From Phenylobacterium sp. (GTDB taxonomy: Bacteria; Pseudomonadota; Alphaproteobacteria; Caulobacterales; Caulobacteraceae), in assembly GCF_004297125.1 (NCBI RefSeq), contig NZ_SCVD01000038.1, positions 1 through 64,000 of the forward strand: a stretch of DNA of 64,000 nucleotides, written 5' to 3'. A model generated the notes under the pieces. The model made no database searches and was not told the DNA's origin. It was given only the letters and a program-made list of their open reading frames with translations. Within the stretch, counting starts at the first letter, position 1, and each line of letters starts with the position of its first letter. Both the position numbers and the translations under genes were made by a program. This document shows positions 8,305 to 17,203 of the stretch, piece by piece.

Positions 8305-8649
8305 TCAGCCCGCGATGGCCGCGGCGTCCTGTTCGCCGGTCCGGATGCGCAGCGCCCGTTCCAGGTCGAGGACGAAGACCTTGCCGTCGCCGATCTTGTT
8401 GGTGTTGGCGCTGGCCTGGATGGCTTCGATCACCGCCTCGACGATATCGGCCGGCACGGCGATCTCCAGCTTCACCTTGGGCAGCAGCTTCACCTCGTAC
8501 TCGGCGCCCCGATAGACCTCGGTCTTGCCGCGCTGGCGGCCATAGCCGCGGACCTCGGTGACGGTGAGGCCCGAGGCGCCCGCCTCGGTGACGGCGTCCA
8601 GCACCGCGTCCAGGCGGCTGGGCTTGATGACCGCGATGATCAGTTTCAT
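8305..8649 (-). CDS. PII nitrogen regulatory protein (GlnB/GlnK family)
   Basis: A 114-aa trimeric PII signal protein that reports 2-oxoglutarate and ATP/ADP status. The start MKLIIAVIKP, the T-loop VYRGAEYEVKLLPK with the modifiable Tyr51, the B-loop segment TNKIGDGKVFV, and the C-loop region are all present, and the length is typical. Position 52-55 of the T-loop (EVKL) departs from the usual VDFL/SVNF, so this may be a specialised paralogue rather than the main GlnB. Neither glnA nor amtB is adjacent; a methyltransferase gene lies 42 bp upstream and a secreted-protein gene 22 bp downstream. Confidence 0.92.
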   Translation of the reverse strand: MKLIIAVIKPSRLDAVLDAVTEAGASGLTVTEVRGYGRQRGKTEVYRGAEYEVKLLPKVKLEIAVPADIVEAVIEAIQASANTNKIGDGKVFVLDLERALRIRTGEQDAAAIAG

Positions 8650-8691
8650 GCGCCCCGACGCCTCCCGTGGAACTCGAATCCTGCCGGACAA

Positions 8692-9480
8692 CTAAGACCT
8701 TCGCCGCGGCGGCGCCAAGCGCTGTCGCAGGGCTGGCGCGTCCGGCGCCCGCGAAACCGGCGCCGCACCGGGCGCCGGGGCGAGGACGGGGCGCGCGGCC
8801 CGCACCCGCGCCCGCTGGCCCTGGGCCTTCACCGCGAAGGTCTGTTTCACCGCTTCCATCAGCAGCAGGCCGGCAAACCCCGGCCACAGGCGCGAGCCGG
8901 CCTGCTCGAAGCCCTCGGCCCAGCCCGCCATCCAGTTCACCGGCGGCACATAGAGCGCGCGCGTCCAGCCGGAGGGCTCCAGGTCGGCCTCGCGCAGCAG
9001 TTCGGCCAGCTGGCTGCGGCTGTAGGGGCGGCCGTGGCCGAAGGGCGTCCGCTCGGTGTTGGCCCAGAGGCCGTTGCGCGAGGCCACCGTGACGATGGCC
9101 CGTCCCGACGGCGCCAGCACCCGCCAGACCTCGCGCAGGAAGCCCACCGGATCGGCGCTCTCCTCCAGGCCGTGGACCACCAGGATCCGGTCGAACAGGG
9201 CGTTGGCGAACGGCAGGCTGTCCTCGGGCGTCAGGGTCGACAGGTTGCGACCGTCGCCGGGCCAGATCTCGACGCCCTGCTGCGCCGGCATGGCGGCCAC
9301 CACGCGGCGCGCCCGCGGCCTCAGCTGGCTGGCGAAGGGGGTGGCGTAGCCCAGGACCAGGACGTCCAGGCCGGCGACGTCGCCCCAGGCCTCGGTCAGC
9401 TTGCGCTCCACCATGGCGCGCGCGGCCCGCCCCAGGTCGGAGGCGTAGAACTGGCGGAGCTCGAGCACGTCGCGGCGCAT
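8692..9480 (-). CDS. Class I SAM-dependent methyltransferase
   Basis: A 262-aa methyltransferase of the type 11 group. The SAM-binding core is degenerate but readable: DVLVLGYATPFA (about 39-50), the acidic pair after WPGDGRN, FDRILVVHGLEES (about 97-109), and VWRVLAPSGRAIV. The C-terminal 60 residues are Ala/Pro/Arg-rich and likely disordered. It is divergent from gloB with a 70-bp gap; this pairing is common in alphaproteobacteria (family knowledge). The substrate is unknown. Confidence 0.82.
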   Translation of the reverse strand: MRRDVLELRQFYASDLGRAARAMVERKLTEAWGDVAGLDVLVLGYATPFASQLRPRARRVVAAMPAQQGVEIWPGDGRNLSTLTPEDSLPFANALFDRILVVHGLEESADPVGFLREVWRVLAPSGRAIVTVASRNGLWANTERTPFGHGRPYSRSQLAELLREADLEPSGWTRALYVPPVNWMAGWAEGFEQAGSRLWPGFAGLLLMEAVKQTFAVKAQGQRARVRAARPVLAPAPGAAPVSRAPDAPALRQRLAPPRRRS

Positions 9481-9550
9481 GATGCTTGGCTAAGCTCGAC
9501 GGAGGGCGGTCGCCAGCCTAAATCGTGTCTCGCGCCCAGGAGTTGCCGCC

Positions 9551-10312
9551 ATGCCGCTGACCGTCCACCAGTTTCCCTGCCTCTCGGACAACTACGGCTT
9601 CCTCATCCGCGACGAGGCCAGCGGCCTGACCGCCTGCATCGACACCCCGGACACTGGGGCGATCTTGCGGGAGCTGGAGACCCTGGACTGGGACCTGGAC
9701 ATGATCCTCAACACCCACTGGCACCCCGACCACGCCGGCGGCAACGCCGACATCAAGGCCATCACCGGCTGCACCATCGCGGGGCCGGCCGAGGTCACCC
9801 GCATCGCGCCGCTGGACCGCGAGGTGAAGCATGGCGACATCGTCGAGCTGGGCGAGACCGCCTTCCAGGTGATCGACAGCGGCGGCCACACCCTGGGGCA
9901 CATCGCCTACTTCGACGCCGCCGACCGCATCGCCTTCGTGGGGGACACCCTGTTCGCCCTGGGCTGCGGCCGGCTGTTCGAGGGCACGGCCGAGCAGATG
10001 TGGGACAGCCTGCAGCGCCTGGCCGCCCTGCCGGACGACACCACTGTCTACTGCGCCCACGAATACACGGCCTCGAACGCCCGCTTCGCGCTCTCGGTCG
10101 ACGACAGCCCGGCCCTGAAGACGCGGGCCCAGGAGATCTTCGCGGCCCGCGAGCGCGACGAGTGGACGGTGCCCACCACCATCGGCCTGGAGAAAGCCAC
10201 CAACCCCTTCCTGCGTGCGCCCCTGCTGGCGGCCCGGGTCGGCGCGGCCGGCGAACCCGACGCCAAGGCCTTCGGCGCGGTGAGGGCGGCGAAGGACAAT
10301 TTCAGGGGCTGA
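9551..10312 (+). CDS. gloB: Hydroxyacylglutathione hydrolase (glyoxalase II)
   Basis: Hydrolyses S-D-lactoylglutathione to D-lactate and glutathione, the second step of methylglyoxal detoxification. The product is 253 aa, the usual length. The metallo-beta-lactamase metal motif THWHPDH gives His56, His58, Asp60 and His61; further ligands are in GGHTLGHI, FVGDTLFALGCGRLFEG and YCAHEYT. The C-terminal HAGH domain with NPFLRA is intact. Confidence 0.96.
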   Translation: MPLTVHQFPCLSDNYGFLIRDEASGLTACIDTPDTGAILRELETLDWDLDMILNTHWHPDHAGGNADIKAITGCTIAGPAEVTRIAPLDREVKHGDIVELGETAFQVIDSGGHTLGHIAYFDAADRIAFVGDTLFALGCGRLFEGTAEQMWDSLQRLAALPDDTTVYCAHEYTASNARFALSVDDSPALKTRAQEIFAARERDEWTVPTTIGLEKATNPFLRAPLLAARVGAAGEPDAKAFGAVRAAKDNFRG

Positions 10313-10542
10313 GGTACGTGCGGGGGCTGCGGCCGCGGTTCGCCAGAGCGGGAAAGGCCCGGATCGCAGGCGCCCGTGGCGGACATTGGCGTTCACCCCC
10401 AAGAGCGCTACCGTTGGGTGATGAAGGCTGAAGTTCGCGCAGGCGCTTTAGCGGCCTCGCCGCGCCGGCGGGCGTCGAACCGCGCTGTCTCCGTGATCGG
10501 GAGCTGCGCACACGCTCAGGGTTCGGGATTGGGGAGGCGGTC

Positions 10543-12153
10543 ATGATCAAGAGACTGCTATGCGTTCTGGCGTTCGGCTGGACGGTGGCGACCGCGGCCC
10601 AGGCGCAGACCGTGGATCTCGACGCCGCCACTATCACGCAGCTGGCCGCCGCCCTCGACGCGGGCCGCCTCTCAAGCGAGCAACTGGTCCGCCTGAGCCT
10701 GGCCCGCATGGACGCCTATGACGATGTGGGTCCGCGGATCAACGCGGTCATCGTCCGCAATCCCAAGGCGCTGGCCCAGGCGCGCGCGCTCGACGCGGAG
10801 CGTCGGGCGAAGGGAAAGCGCTCACCCCTGCACGGCATCCCGGTCGTGCTGAAGGACAACTTCGACACGGCCGACCTGCCGACGACAGCCGGCTCGGTGC
10901 TCCTCGAGGGTTCGCTGCCGCCGGACGACGCCTTCCTGGTCAAGAGGCTGCGTGACGCTGGCGCGGTGATCATCGCCAAGGTCAACCTGTCGGAGTTTGC
11001 TTCCGGTGGGGCCTATAGTTCGCTTGGCGGCCAGACGCGCAATCCTCACGACCCGCTCCGTACGCCTTACGGTTCGTCCGGCGGAACGGGCGCGGCGGTC
11101 GCAGCGGGTTACGCCACCCTGGGGCTCGGCACCGACACCGGCGGCTCCGTGCGCTGGCCGTCCACGTCGAACGGGATTGTGGGTCTGCGCCCCACGATGG
11201 GCCTCCTGAGCCGTGACGGCATCATCCCGTTGGCCCTCAGCTTCGACACCGCCGGTCCGATGGCGCGGAGCGTCACCGACGTGGCCGTGGCGCTGGGCGT
11301 TCTTGCCGGCGTCGATCCGTCCGATCCGGCCACGCACAAGAGCGAGGGCAAGGCCTCGGCTGACTACACGACATTCCTGAGGCCTGACGCCCTGAAGGGC
11401 GCCCGCATTGGCGTGGCGCGCGAGTTCTTCGGCCAGGACAACGAAGTCGATTGGGTCATGGAGGCTTCGCTCGCCGCCATGCGTTCGGCGGGCGCAACGA
11501 TCGTGGATGTTCGCCTCCCCAAGTGGCTGATGGATTCCAAGGGCGAGTTCTATTCGTCCGTCCGACTGTCCGAGTTTCCGGTGCAGATCGAGCAGTATCT
11601 CGCCACGCTCAAGCCAGGCTATCCCAAGACCCTCGGCGAAATGATCGATCGCGCCTACCGGCTCCCGGCGCCGCGCGCGGACGGGTCCGGCCCAAACGGG
11701 TCTCGGTGGAGCCTTTTCACGCGGGAGAAGCGCAGCGCGCCGATGACCGATGGCCGTTACACCGCCGTGCATGACCATGCCCTGCCGCTTGTGACCGCGG
11801 CTCTCAATGGCCTGATGGCGGCGGAGAAGCTGGACGCCCTTGTCTATCCCACCTCTCCGCGGAGGCCGGAACTGATCAGCGCCCCGGCCCCGGCGGCCAC
11901 CGTGCCGGGCGGCCCTGGCGCCGCTGATGGCGGCATCCACTTGGCGAGCCTCTCGGGTTTCCCCGAGCTGGTCGTGCCTGCCGGCTTCACGGCGGATCGG
12001 CTGCCAGTGGGAATTTCCTTCGTGGGCCCCGCGTTCAGCGAAGGGAAGCTGCTCGGGCTCGGCTATGCGTTCGAACAGGCCACCAAGGCGCGGCGCCTTC
12101 CCGCACATACGCCGGCGCTCAAGGGCGAGAAGCTCTCGCTCGGCCCCAGGTAG
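10543..12153 (+). CDS. Secreted amidase (amidase signature family)
   Basis: A 536-aa amide hydrolase. A signal peptide spans about residues 1-22 (ending TAAQAQ), so the enzyme is exported. The Ser-cisSer-Lys triad is visible: Lys104 in VVLKDNFDT, cis-Ser178 in GSSGGTGA, and nucleophile Ser202 in GTDTGGSVRW. Full-length domain blocks follow (GLRPTMGLLSRDG, DTAGPMARSVTD). Homologues act on varied amides including peptide amides; the substrate cannot be told here. It stands alone, with a 230-bp gap upstream that holds no gene I can see. Confidence 0.92.
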   Translation: MIKRLLCVLAFGWTVATAAQAQTVDLDAATITQLAAALDAGRLSSEQLVRLSLARMDAYDDVGPRINAVIVRNPKALAQARALDAERRAKGKRSPLHGIPVVLKDNFDTADLPTTAGSVLLEGSLPPDDAFLVKRLRDAGAVIIAKVNLSEFASGGAYSSLGGQTRNPHDPLRTPYGSSGGTGAAVAAGYATLGLGTDTGGSVRWPSTSNGIVGLRPTMGLLSRDGIIPLALSFDTAGPMARSVTDVAVALGVLAGVDPSDPATHKSEGKASADYTTFLRPDALKGARIGVAREFFGQDNEVDWVMEASLAAMRSAGATIVDVRLPKWLMDSKGEFYSSVRLSEFPVQIEQYLATLKPGYPKTLGEMIDRAYRLPAPRADGSGPNGSRWSLFTREKRSAPMTDGRYTAVHDHALPLVTAALNGLMAAEKLDALVYPTSPRRPELISAPAPAATVPGGPGAADGGIHLASLSGFPELVVPAGFTADRLPVGISFVGPAFSEGKLLGLGYAFEQATKARRLPAHTPALKGEKLSLGPR

Positions 12154-12196
12154 CGCGGTTCGCCCGGCCGCCGTCCGCCAGGAGGAAGGGCCCGCC

Positions 12197-12958
12197 CTAC
12201 TTCCCGCGCGCGACCTTGATGAGGCGGTCGGAGGAGGGGCGGCCGGCGAGGCCCTGGGAGGGGGCGACCACGATGCTCAGGACGCCGTTCTTCAGGGTGG
12301 CCTGTGCCTTCTTGCCTTCCTGGAAGCGCACGCGGCTGATCTGGCCGAGCAGCGCGCGGCCGTCCTTGCGCTGCGACAGGCGGATGATCGCCACGCTGGT
12401 CACCACCGCGGCGTCGGCGATCAGGGCCGAGGACGCGGGTGTGGCCTCGGCCTCGAACAGCATCGGCCGCCGCGCGGCGCGGCTGGCGCGCAGGGACGCC
12501 TGGGCTAGGCGCTCGAACACGGCCTGCGGGCTCAGCGGCGGGAGGCGCAGCGGCGATCCGCCGCCCGCCAGCGAGACCGCCTCGCCGCTGGGCCGCGCGT
12601 CGGTGAACAGCGTGAAGCCCCCCAGCCGCGTGGCGCGCAGCACGGGCTCGCCCAGGTCGTTCTTGTAGATCGTGTCGCCGCGCGGGGCTGGGTTGGGCGC
12701 GAGCGCCCAGACCTCCGGGCTGTCCTCGTATTTCAGCATCGTGACCGGCTGGGTGCGGTCCAGGATGAAGACGCGGCCTTCCTCGGAGACGTAGCGGGCG
12801 ATCGGCGGCCCCGCGATCTCGGCGCCCCGATTCCTGAACAGGCCTTCGCGCAGGCGGTCCACGGGTCCCGCCGACGCCGGCAAGGCGAGACCGAGCGTCG
12901 CGACGCCCAGCAGCGCCGCGCAAATTGCCCCCCTCGACGCCGTCCACTCACCTGTCAT
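12197..12958 (-). CDS. Secreted DUF4908-like protein
   Basis: A 253-aa exported protein with a signal peptide (hydrophobic run ending LALPASA, cleavage near 30). The mature part has the pattern seen in the Caulobacterales DUF4908 family: RYVSEEGRVFILDR, a PEVWAL segment, GDTIYKNDLGEPVLR, then RLGGFTLFT. The last 80 residues contain IRLSQRKDGR and RVRFQEGKKAQATL. The function is unknown. The family call comes from memory of the pattern and should be read as probable. Confidence 0.7.
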   Translation of the reverse strand: MTGEWTASRGAICAALLGVATLGLALPASAGPVDRLREGLFRNRGAEIAGPPIARYVSEEGRVFILDRTQPVTMLKYEDSPEVWALAPNPAPRGDTIYKNDLGEPVLRATRLGGFTLFTDARPSGEAVSLAGGGSPLRLPPLSPQAVFERLAQASLRASRAARRPMLFEAEATPASSALIADAAVVTSVAIIRLSQRKDGRALLGQISRVRFQEGKKAQATLKNGVLSIVVAPSQGLAGRPSSDRLIKVARGK

Positions 12959-13013
12959 GCCAAGTTAGCAGATGCCTTTGGATCGGGGCGCTTTTTGGAC
13001 GTCGCGGTGACCT

Positions 13014-13739
13014 TCACCCGACCAGGTACTGACCGCCGTTCAGCGAAAGCGTGGTTCCCGTCACATAGGCCGCGCGTTCGCCGGCCAGGAAGGAGACCGT
13101 GTCGGCGATCTCCTCGCCGCTGCCGAGCCGGCCCGCGGGGATCTGGGCGATGATGCCTTCCAGCACCTTGGGCGGCACCGCTTGCACCATCTCGGTGTCG
13201 ATGTAGCCGGGGGCGACGCAGTTCACGGTCACGCCCTTCCTGGCGTTCTCGAGCGCCAGGGCCTTGGTGAAGCCGATCACGCCGGCCTTGGCGGCCGAGT
13301 AGTTGGTCTGGCCGATCTGGCCCTTCTGACCGTTGATCGACGAGATGTTGATGATCCGGCCCCAGCCGCGCTCGCGCATTCCCTCGATCACCTGGCGGGT
13401 CATGTTGAACAGGCTGTCCATGTTCACCCGGATCACCTCGCTCCACTGTTCCGAGGTCATCTTGTGGAACACGCCGTCGCGGGTGATGCCGGCGTTGTTC
13501 ACCAGCACGTCGATGGGGCCCAGCTCGGCTTCGATCTTCTCGACCGCGGCCTTGCAGTCCGCGAAGTTGCCGACGTTGCCCTTGATCACCATGACGCCGA
13601 GGCTCTTGGCGCATTCGGCCGCGGCCTCGTCATTGCCGGAATAACCGGCCGCCACCAGCAACCCGTCGGCCTTCAGCCGCTCGACGATCGCCCGACCGAT
13701 GCCACGGGTTCCACCCGTGACCAGCGCAACCCTGGCCAT
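13014..13739 (-). CDS. phaB: Acetoacetyl-CoA reductase
   Basis: Reduces acetoacetyl-CoA to (R)-3-hydroxybutyryl-CoA with NADPH for polyhydroxyalkanoate synthesis. A 241-aa short-chain dehydrogenase with TGGTRGIG (8-15), NNAGITRDGVFHKM (81-94), and the catalytic Ser133/134, Tyr147 and Lys151 (YSAAK). The NGQKGQ block after the catalytic Ser is diagnostic of PhaB. It lies 51 bp downstream of phaA on the same strand, so phaA-phaB form an operon. The polymer synthase phaC is not in this window. Confidence 0.95.
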   Translation of the reverse strand: MARVALVTGGTRGIGRAIVERLKADGLLVAAGYSGNDEAAAECAKSLGVMVIKGNVGNFADCKAAVEKIEAELGPIDVLVNNAGITRDGVFHKMTSEQWSEVIRVNMDSLFNMTRQVIEGMRERGWGRIINISSINGQKGQIGQTNYSAAKAGVIGFTKALALENARKGVTVNCVAPGYIDTEMVQAVPPKVLEGIIAQIPAGRLGSGEEIADTVSFLAGERAAYVTGTTLSLNGGQYLVG

Positions 13740-13790
13740 TCCGTATCTCTCCCTAAGCCGCCGTCACCGCCCTGATGGGGTGTTCAGCTA

Positions 13791-14966
13791 TCAGACCTTT
13801 TCCACGCACATCGCGACACCCATGCCGCCGCCGACGCAAAGCGTGGCCAGGCCCTTGGTTGCGTCCGTGCGGTTCATCTCGTGCAGCAGCGTGGTCAGGA
13901 TCCGGGCGCCCGAGGCGCCGATCGGGTGGCCGATGGCGATGGCCCCGCCGTTGACGTTCACCTTGGCCGGATCGAGGCCCAGCTCGCGCACCACGCACAG
14001 CGACTGGGCGGCGAAGGCCTCGTTCGATTCCACCAGGTCCAGGTCCGAGACCTTCCAGCCGGCCTTCTCCAGCGCCTTGCGGCTGGCCGGGATCGGGCCG
14101 GTGCCCATGATCTCGGGATCCACGCCGGCGTGGGCCCAGGAGGCGATGCGGGCCAGCGGCTTCAGGCCGCGCTTCTTGGCCTCGTCGGCGGTCATCAGCA
14201 CCAGGGCCGCGGCGCCGTCGTTGAGGCCGGAGGCGTTGGCGGCGGTGACCGAGCCTTCCTTGCTGAAGGCGGGCCTGAGGCCGGAGACGCTCTCCAGCGT
14301 CGCCCCGTGACGGATGTATTCGTCCTGGTCGACGATGGTGTCGCCCTTGCGGCCCTTGATGGTCACCGGCGCGATCTCGCCCGCGAACTTGCCGGCCTTC
14401 TGGGCCGCCTCGGCCTTGTTCTGCGACGCCACGGCGAAGACGTCCTGGTCCTCGCGGGTGATCTGCCAGCGGGCGGCGATGTTCTCGGCGGTCTGGCCCA
14501 TGTGGTAGCCGTGGAAGGCGTCCCAGAGGCCGTCCTTGATCATGGTGTCGACGAAGCCGAAGTCGCCCATCTTCTGGCCGTTGCGGATGTTCCCGGCGTG
14601 CGGCGACTGGCTCATGCTCTCCTGGCCGCCGGCGATCACGATCTGCGCCGAGCCGTCCATGATCTGCTGGGCGCCCAGGGCCACCGCGCGCAGACCCGAG
14701 CCGCAGAGCTGGTTCAGGCTCCAGGCCGGGCTCTCGATGGGGATGCCCGCGTTCACCGCGGCCTGGCGGGCCGGGCCCTGGCCGGCGGCGGCCTGCAGCA
14801 CCTGGCCCATGATCACCTCCTCCACGTCGGCGGCGGCGATCCCGGCGCGCTCGACCGCGGCCTGGATCGCGATCCGGCCCAGCTCGTGGGCGGGAAGGCT
14901 CGCGAGCGCGCCATTGAAGGAGCCCACCGGCGTGCGGGCGGCGGAAACGATGACGATGTCGCTCAT
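13791..14966 (-). CDS. phaA: Acetyl-CoA acetyltransferase (beta-ketothiolase)
   Basis: Condenses two acetyl-CoA to acetoacetyl-CoA, the first PHA step. The product is 391 aa, the standard thiolase length. Catalytic Cys88 is in NQLCGSGLRA, the His is in AIGHPIGASGA, and the second Cys is in CVGGGMG. GYHMGQTAEN is the typical biosynthetic-thiolase segment. The ATG at 14966 (MSDIVIVSAART) was preferred to the longer frame because it begins exactly at the family N terminus. It is divergent from phaR across a 174-bp region. Confidence 0.96.
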   Translation of the reverse strand: MSDIVIVSAARTPVGSFNGALASLPAHELGRIAIQAAVERAGIAAADVEEVIMGQVLQAAAGQGPARQAAVNAGIPIESPAWSLNQLCGSGLRAVALGAQQIMDGSAQIVIAGGQESMSQSPHAGNIRNGQKMGDFGFVDTMIKDGLWDAFHGYHMGQTAENIAARWQITREDQDVFAVASQNKAEAAQKAGKFAGEIAPVTIKGRKGDTIVDQDEYIRHGATLESVSGLRPAFSKEGSVTAANASGLNDGAAALVLMTADEAKKRGLKPLARIASWAHAGVDPEIMGTGPIPASRKALEKAGWKVSDLDLVESNEAFAAQSLCVVRELGLDPAKVNVNGGAIAIGHPIGASGARILTTLLHEMNRTDATKGLATLCVGGGMGVAMCVEKV

Positions 14967-15140
14967 GACGTATCCTGAGGTTTTCGGAACGGTCCGGACC
15001 GCATCTATCCCCTTCGCGTCAGGACAGGGCAAGACCGCCTGCGCAATTGGTTGATGTCATTTGCTTATGCGCTCGCATCCGCGATACTGCGCTGCGGAAA
15101 GGCCGGCGAGTGTTCGATCGGCCGCGTATAGGGATTAGGG
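14967..15140. promoter_or_regulatory. Divergent phaA / phaR promoter region
   Basis: The 174-bp spacer holds both promoters. A CTGC-N3-GCGG sequence at 15087-15097 differs at one base from CTGC-N3-GCAG, the kind of TGC-spaced motif I associate with PhaR binding in other alphaproteobacteria. Autoregulation by PhaR is plausible but unproven; the promoter elements themselves cannot be placed with confidence. Confidence 0.3.
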
Positions 15141-15761
15141 ATGGCCGACAGCCAGGAGACCAACGCCCAGGGGAGTTCGCCCACAGGCGAGAAGGTCGTC
15201 ATCAAGAAGTACGCCAACCGGCGGCTCTACAACACCGCCTCGTCCAGCTACGTCACCCTCGAGCACCTCTCCGAGATGGTGAAGCAAGGCGTCGACTTCG
15301 TCGTCTACGACGCCAAGACCAACGAAGACATCACCCGCACGGTCCTGACCCAGATCATCTTCGAGGAAGAGAGCCAGGGGCAGAGCCTGCTGCCGATCCA
15401 GTTCCTGCGCCAGTTGATCGGCTTCTACGGCAATTCGATGCAGGCCTTCCTGCCCAGCTACCTCGAACTGTCGCTCTCCAGCTTCACCCAGCAGCAGGAG
15501 CGGTTGCGCACCCAGCTCGCCAGCTTCGGCCAGGCCGGGGGCATCGCCAACTACGAAGAGCAGATCCGCCAGAACCTGCAGCTCTTCGACCGGGCGATGA
15601 AGATGTTCTCGCCGTTCGCCTACGTGCCCACCGCGACCCGGGGCGAGGAGCCCGCGCCGCCTGCGACAAAAGCGGACACCGGCGGTGATGAATCGTTAAC
15701 CCTCTTGCGGAAGCAGATGGCGGAGATGCAAGCTCAGCTGGATAAGCTGGCGAAAGGCTAG
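15141..15761 (+). CDS. phaR: Polyhydroxyalkanoate synthesis repressor PhaR
   Basis: A 206-aa DNA-binding regulator that senses PHA granules and represses phasin and its own gene. The N-terminal PHB/PHA accumulation regulator domain is intact: VVIKKYANRRLYNT (about 19-32), SYVTLEHLSEMVKQG, and a DFVVYDAKTNEDITR block. Two following repeats (LRQLIGFYGNSMQAFLPSYL and onward) are the granule-binding part. A short C-terminal coiled coil ends the protein. It is divergent from phaA. Confidence 0.95.
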   Translation: MADSQETNAQGSSPTGEKVVIKKYANRRLYNTASSSYVTLEHLSEMVKQGVDFVVYDAKTNEDITRTVLTQIIFEEESQGQSLLPIQFLRQLIGFYGNSMQAFLPSYLELSLSSFTQQQERLRTQLASFGQAGGIANYEEQIRQNLQLFDRAMKMFSPFAYVPTATRGEEPAPPATKADTGGDESLTLLRKQMAEMQAQLDKLAKG

Positions 15762-15795
15762 GTTGTGGCCTGCGTATTGCAGGTTGCGCGACAAG

Positions 15796-16128
15796 ATGTC
15801 CCGGATTGACCGCATCCAGCACGCGGTTTCGGCGCGACGCGCGTCGAGGCCCGCAACCGACCGGTCCGACGCGGCCGACGCGGCGGGCGCATCCAACCTG
15901 CCGGTCCCCGTCACCCCTGTCGCACCGCCCCGAAGCTTCCGCGACGAACGGCCCCGCGGCTATGCCGAGTTCGCGGCCCAGGTCATCGGCCAGGGCGGCG
16001 AACGTCGCGGCCTGCGCGCCGGCCCCACGCTGTTCGAGACCGCCCGCGCCGCCTACAACCGCACCGAATGGTCGGGCAAGGCGGACCGCCGCGCCCGCAC
16101 GGGCCGCAACACCCGCGAAGAGATCTAG
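15796..16128 (+). CDS. Small basic hypothetical protein
   Basis: A 110-aa protein starting at ATG 15796 (MSRIDRIQHAVSARR), 34 bp after phaR on the same strand. It is Arg/Ala-rich, with a Pro-rich middle and a conserved-looking C-terminal segment YAEFAAQVIGQGG followed by AYNRTEWSG. No domain was recognised. A GTG at 15763 in frame would add eleven residues but has no better ribosome site. Co-transcription with phaR is likely; its role is unknown. Confidence 0.65.
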   Translation: MSRIDRIQHAVSARRASRPATDRSDAADAAGASNLPVPVTPVAPPRSFRDERPRGYAEFAAQVIGQGGERRGLRAGPTLFETARAAYNRTEWSGKADRRARTGRNTREEI

Positions 16129-16154
16129 CTCCGGCACGCGCCGCAGGCGCAGTC

Positions 16155-16240
16155 ATTCAAACCGCAGAAAACGCAGAAGGCGCGGAAGAAGCCGTGCCTG
16201 CTGAGCTTCCGCGCCTTTCTGCGTCTTCTGCGGTTTGAAT
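16155..16240. repeat. Long near-perfect palindrome
   Basis: Arms of about 34 bp (16155-16188 and 16206-16240) are almost exact reverse complements, with a 17-base loop. The unit begins ATTCAAACCGCAGAA and ends with its complement. It lies between convergent genes (15796-16128 rightward, 16263-16583 leftward), so it can act as a bidirectional terminator; the length and sequence also suggest a dispersed repeat element. Confidence 0.8.
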
Positions 16241-16262
16241 CTTATCAGCGCTGACCCGCCTT

Positions 16263-16583
16263 TCAGTCGTCGCCCTTCAGCCGGGCGATCTCCGCCTCCA
16301 GGTCCGCCACCCGCCGTTCCAGCGCCGCGATCCGCGCGTCGGTCGGGGAGCCCTTGCCCGGCGTCGGCGTCGAGATGCCGGCGCGGTCGGCGATCTCGGC
16401 CGCCGATACGCCGAGAAGTTCCGCGAAGGCCGAAACCTGCCCGGCGGAAAGTTCCTGCTGGTCCTTGAAGACCAGCGCCAGCTCCGCCTCGCTCAGGCCC
16501 GCCACCGCCGCCAGGACCGCGCGCGACAGGTCCCTCTCCTCGAGTTTCGCGTCGAACCAGGGGGCGTCGAAGAACAGGGCCAT
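16263..16583 (-). CDS. Small helix-turn-helix-like coiled-coil protein
   Basis: A 106-aa protein. Residues about 25-70 resemble an XRE-type helix-turn-helix (QQELSAGQVSAFAELLGVS then AAEIADRAGI). A Pro/Gly-rich hinge follows, then a heptad-patterned coiled coil (RIAALERRVADLEAEIARLK) at about 83-102. This fits a small dimeric DNA-binding or adaptor protein. The function is inferred from shape only. Confidence 0.65.
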   Translation of the reverse strand: MALFFDAPWFDAKLEERDLSRAVLAAVAGLSEAELALVFKDQQELSAGQVSAFAELLGVSAAEIADRAGISTPTPGKGSPTDARIAALERRVADLEAEIARLKGDD

Positions 16584-16801
16584 GGGCTGGGACCGGGTTG
16601 GCGCAGGACTTGCTTAACCGTGTTTGGACTCAGCCACCACGGACCGGCAAATGCTGTTTTTCCTCTCCCGCTTCCTCGATGTGGCCGTCGTCACGGTGAT
16701 CCTCAGCGCCCTCACCTGACCTGCAGGGTGACCCTGGCCGAATTCCGCCAGCCACTCACGCGCAGGATCGCCAGATTGCAGCCCGGGAAGAGGAGCTGCC
16801 C

Positions 16802-17203
16802 ATGGCCACCATCATCAAGACCGTCGAGATCGACGCCCCCGCCGACGCCGTCTGGGACGCGGTCGCCGACTTCGGCGCCGTCCATACCCGGTTCGCCCCC
16901 GGCTTCGTCACCAACGTCGAGCTGATCCCCGGCGCGCGCATGGTGACCTTCGGCAACGGGATGGTCGCCAAGGAGCTGTTCCTCGGCTGCGACCATGACG
17001 TCCGCCGCCTGGCCTATTCGGTCCGCACCGAGACCTTCACCCACCACAGCGCCAGCTTCCAGGTGAGCGACCTGGGCGCCGGCAGGAGCCGCCTCACCTG
17101 GATCGCCGACGTCCTGCCGGACTCGATCGCGCCCACAGTGGCCGGGATGATGGAGGCCGGCATCGCGGTGGCGAAGGAGACGCTGGGGCGGGTCCCGGCC
17201 TAA
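16802..17203 (+). CDS. SRPBCC family protein
   Basis: A 133-aa START/polyketide-cyclase-like helix-grip protein. The opening KTVEIDAPADAVWDAVADFGAVH is the classic SRPBCC first strand and helix, and the C-terminal helix (IAPTVAGMMEAGIAVAKETL) closes the cavity. Such proteins bind hydrophobic ligands or act as cyclases; the ligand is unknown here. Ribosome site GGAAGAGGAG lies just before the ATG. The stop TAA shares CTAA with the convergent glycosyltransferase. Confidence 0.85.
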   Translation: MATIIKTVEIDAPADAVWDAVADFGAVHTRFAPGFVTNVELIPGARMVTFGNGMVAKELFLGCDHDVRRLAYSVRTETFTHHSASFQVSDLGAGRSRLTWIADVLPDSIAPTVAGMMEAGIAVAKETLGRVPA

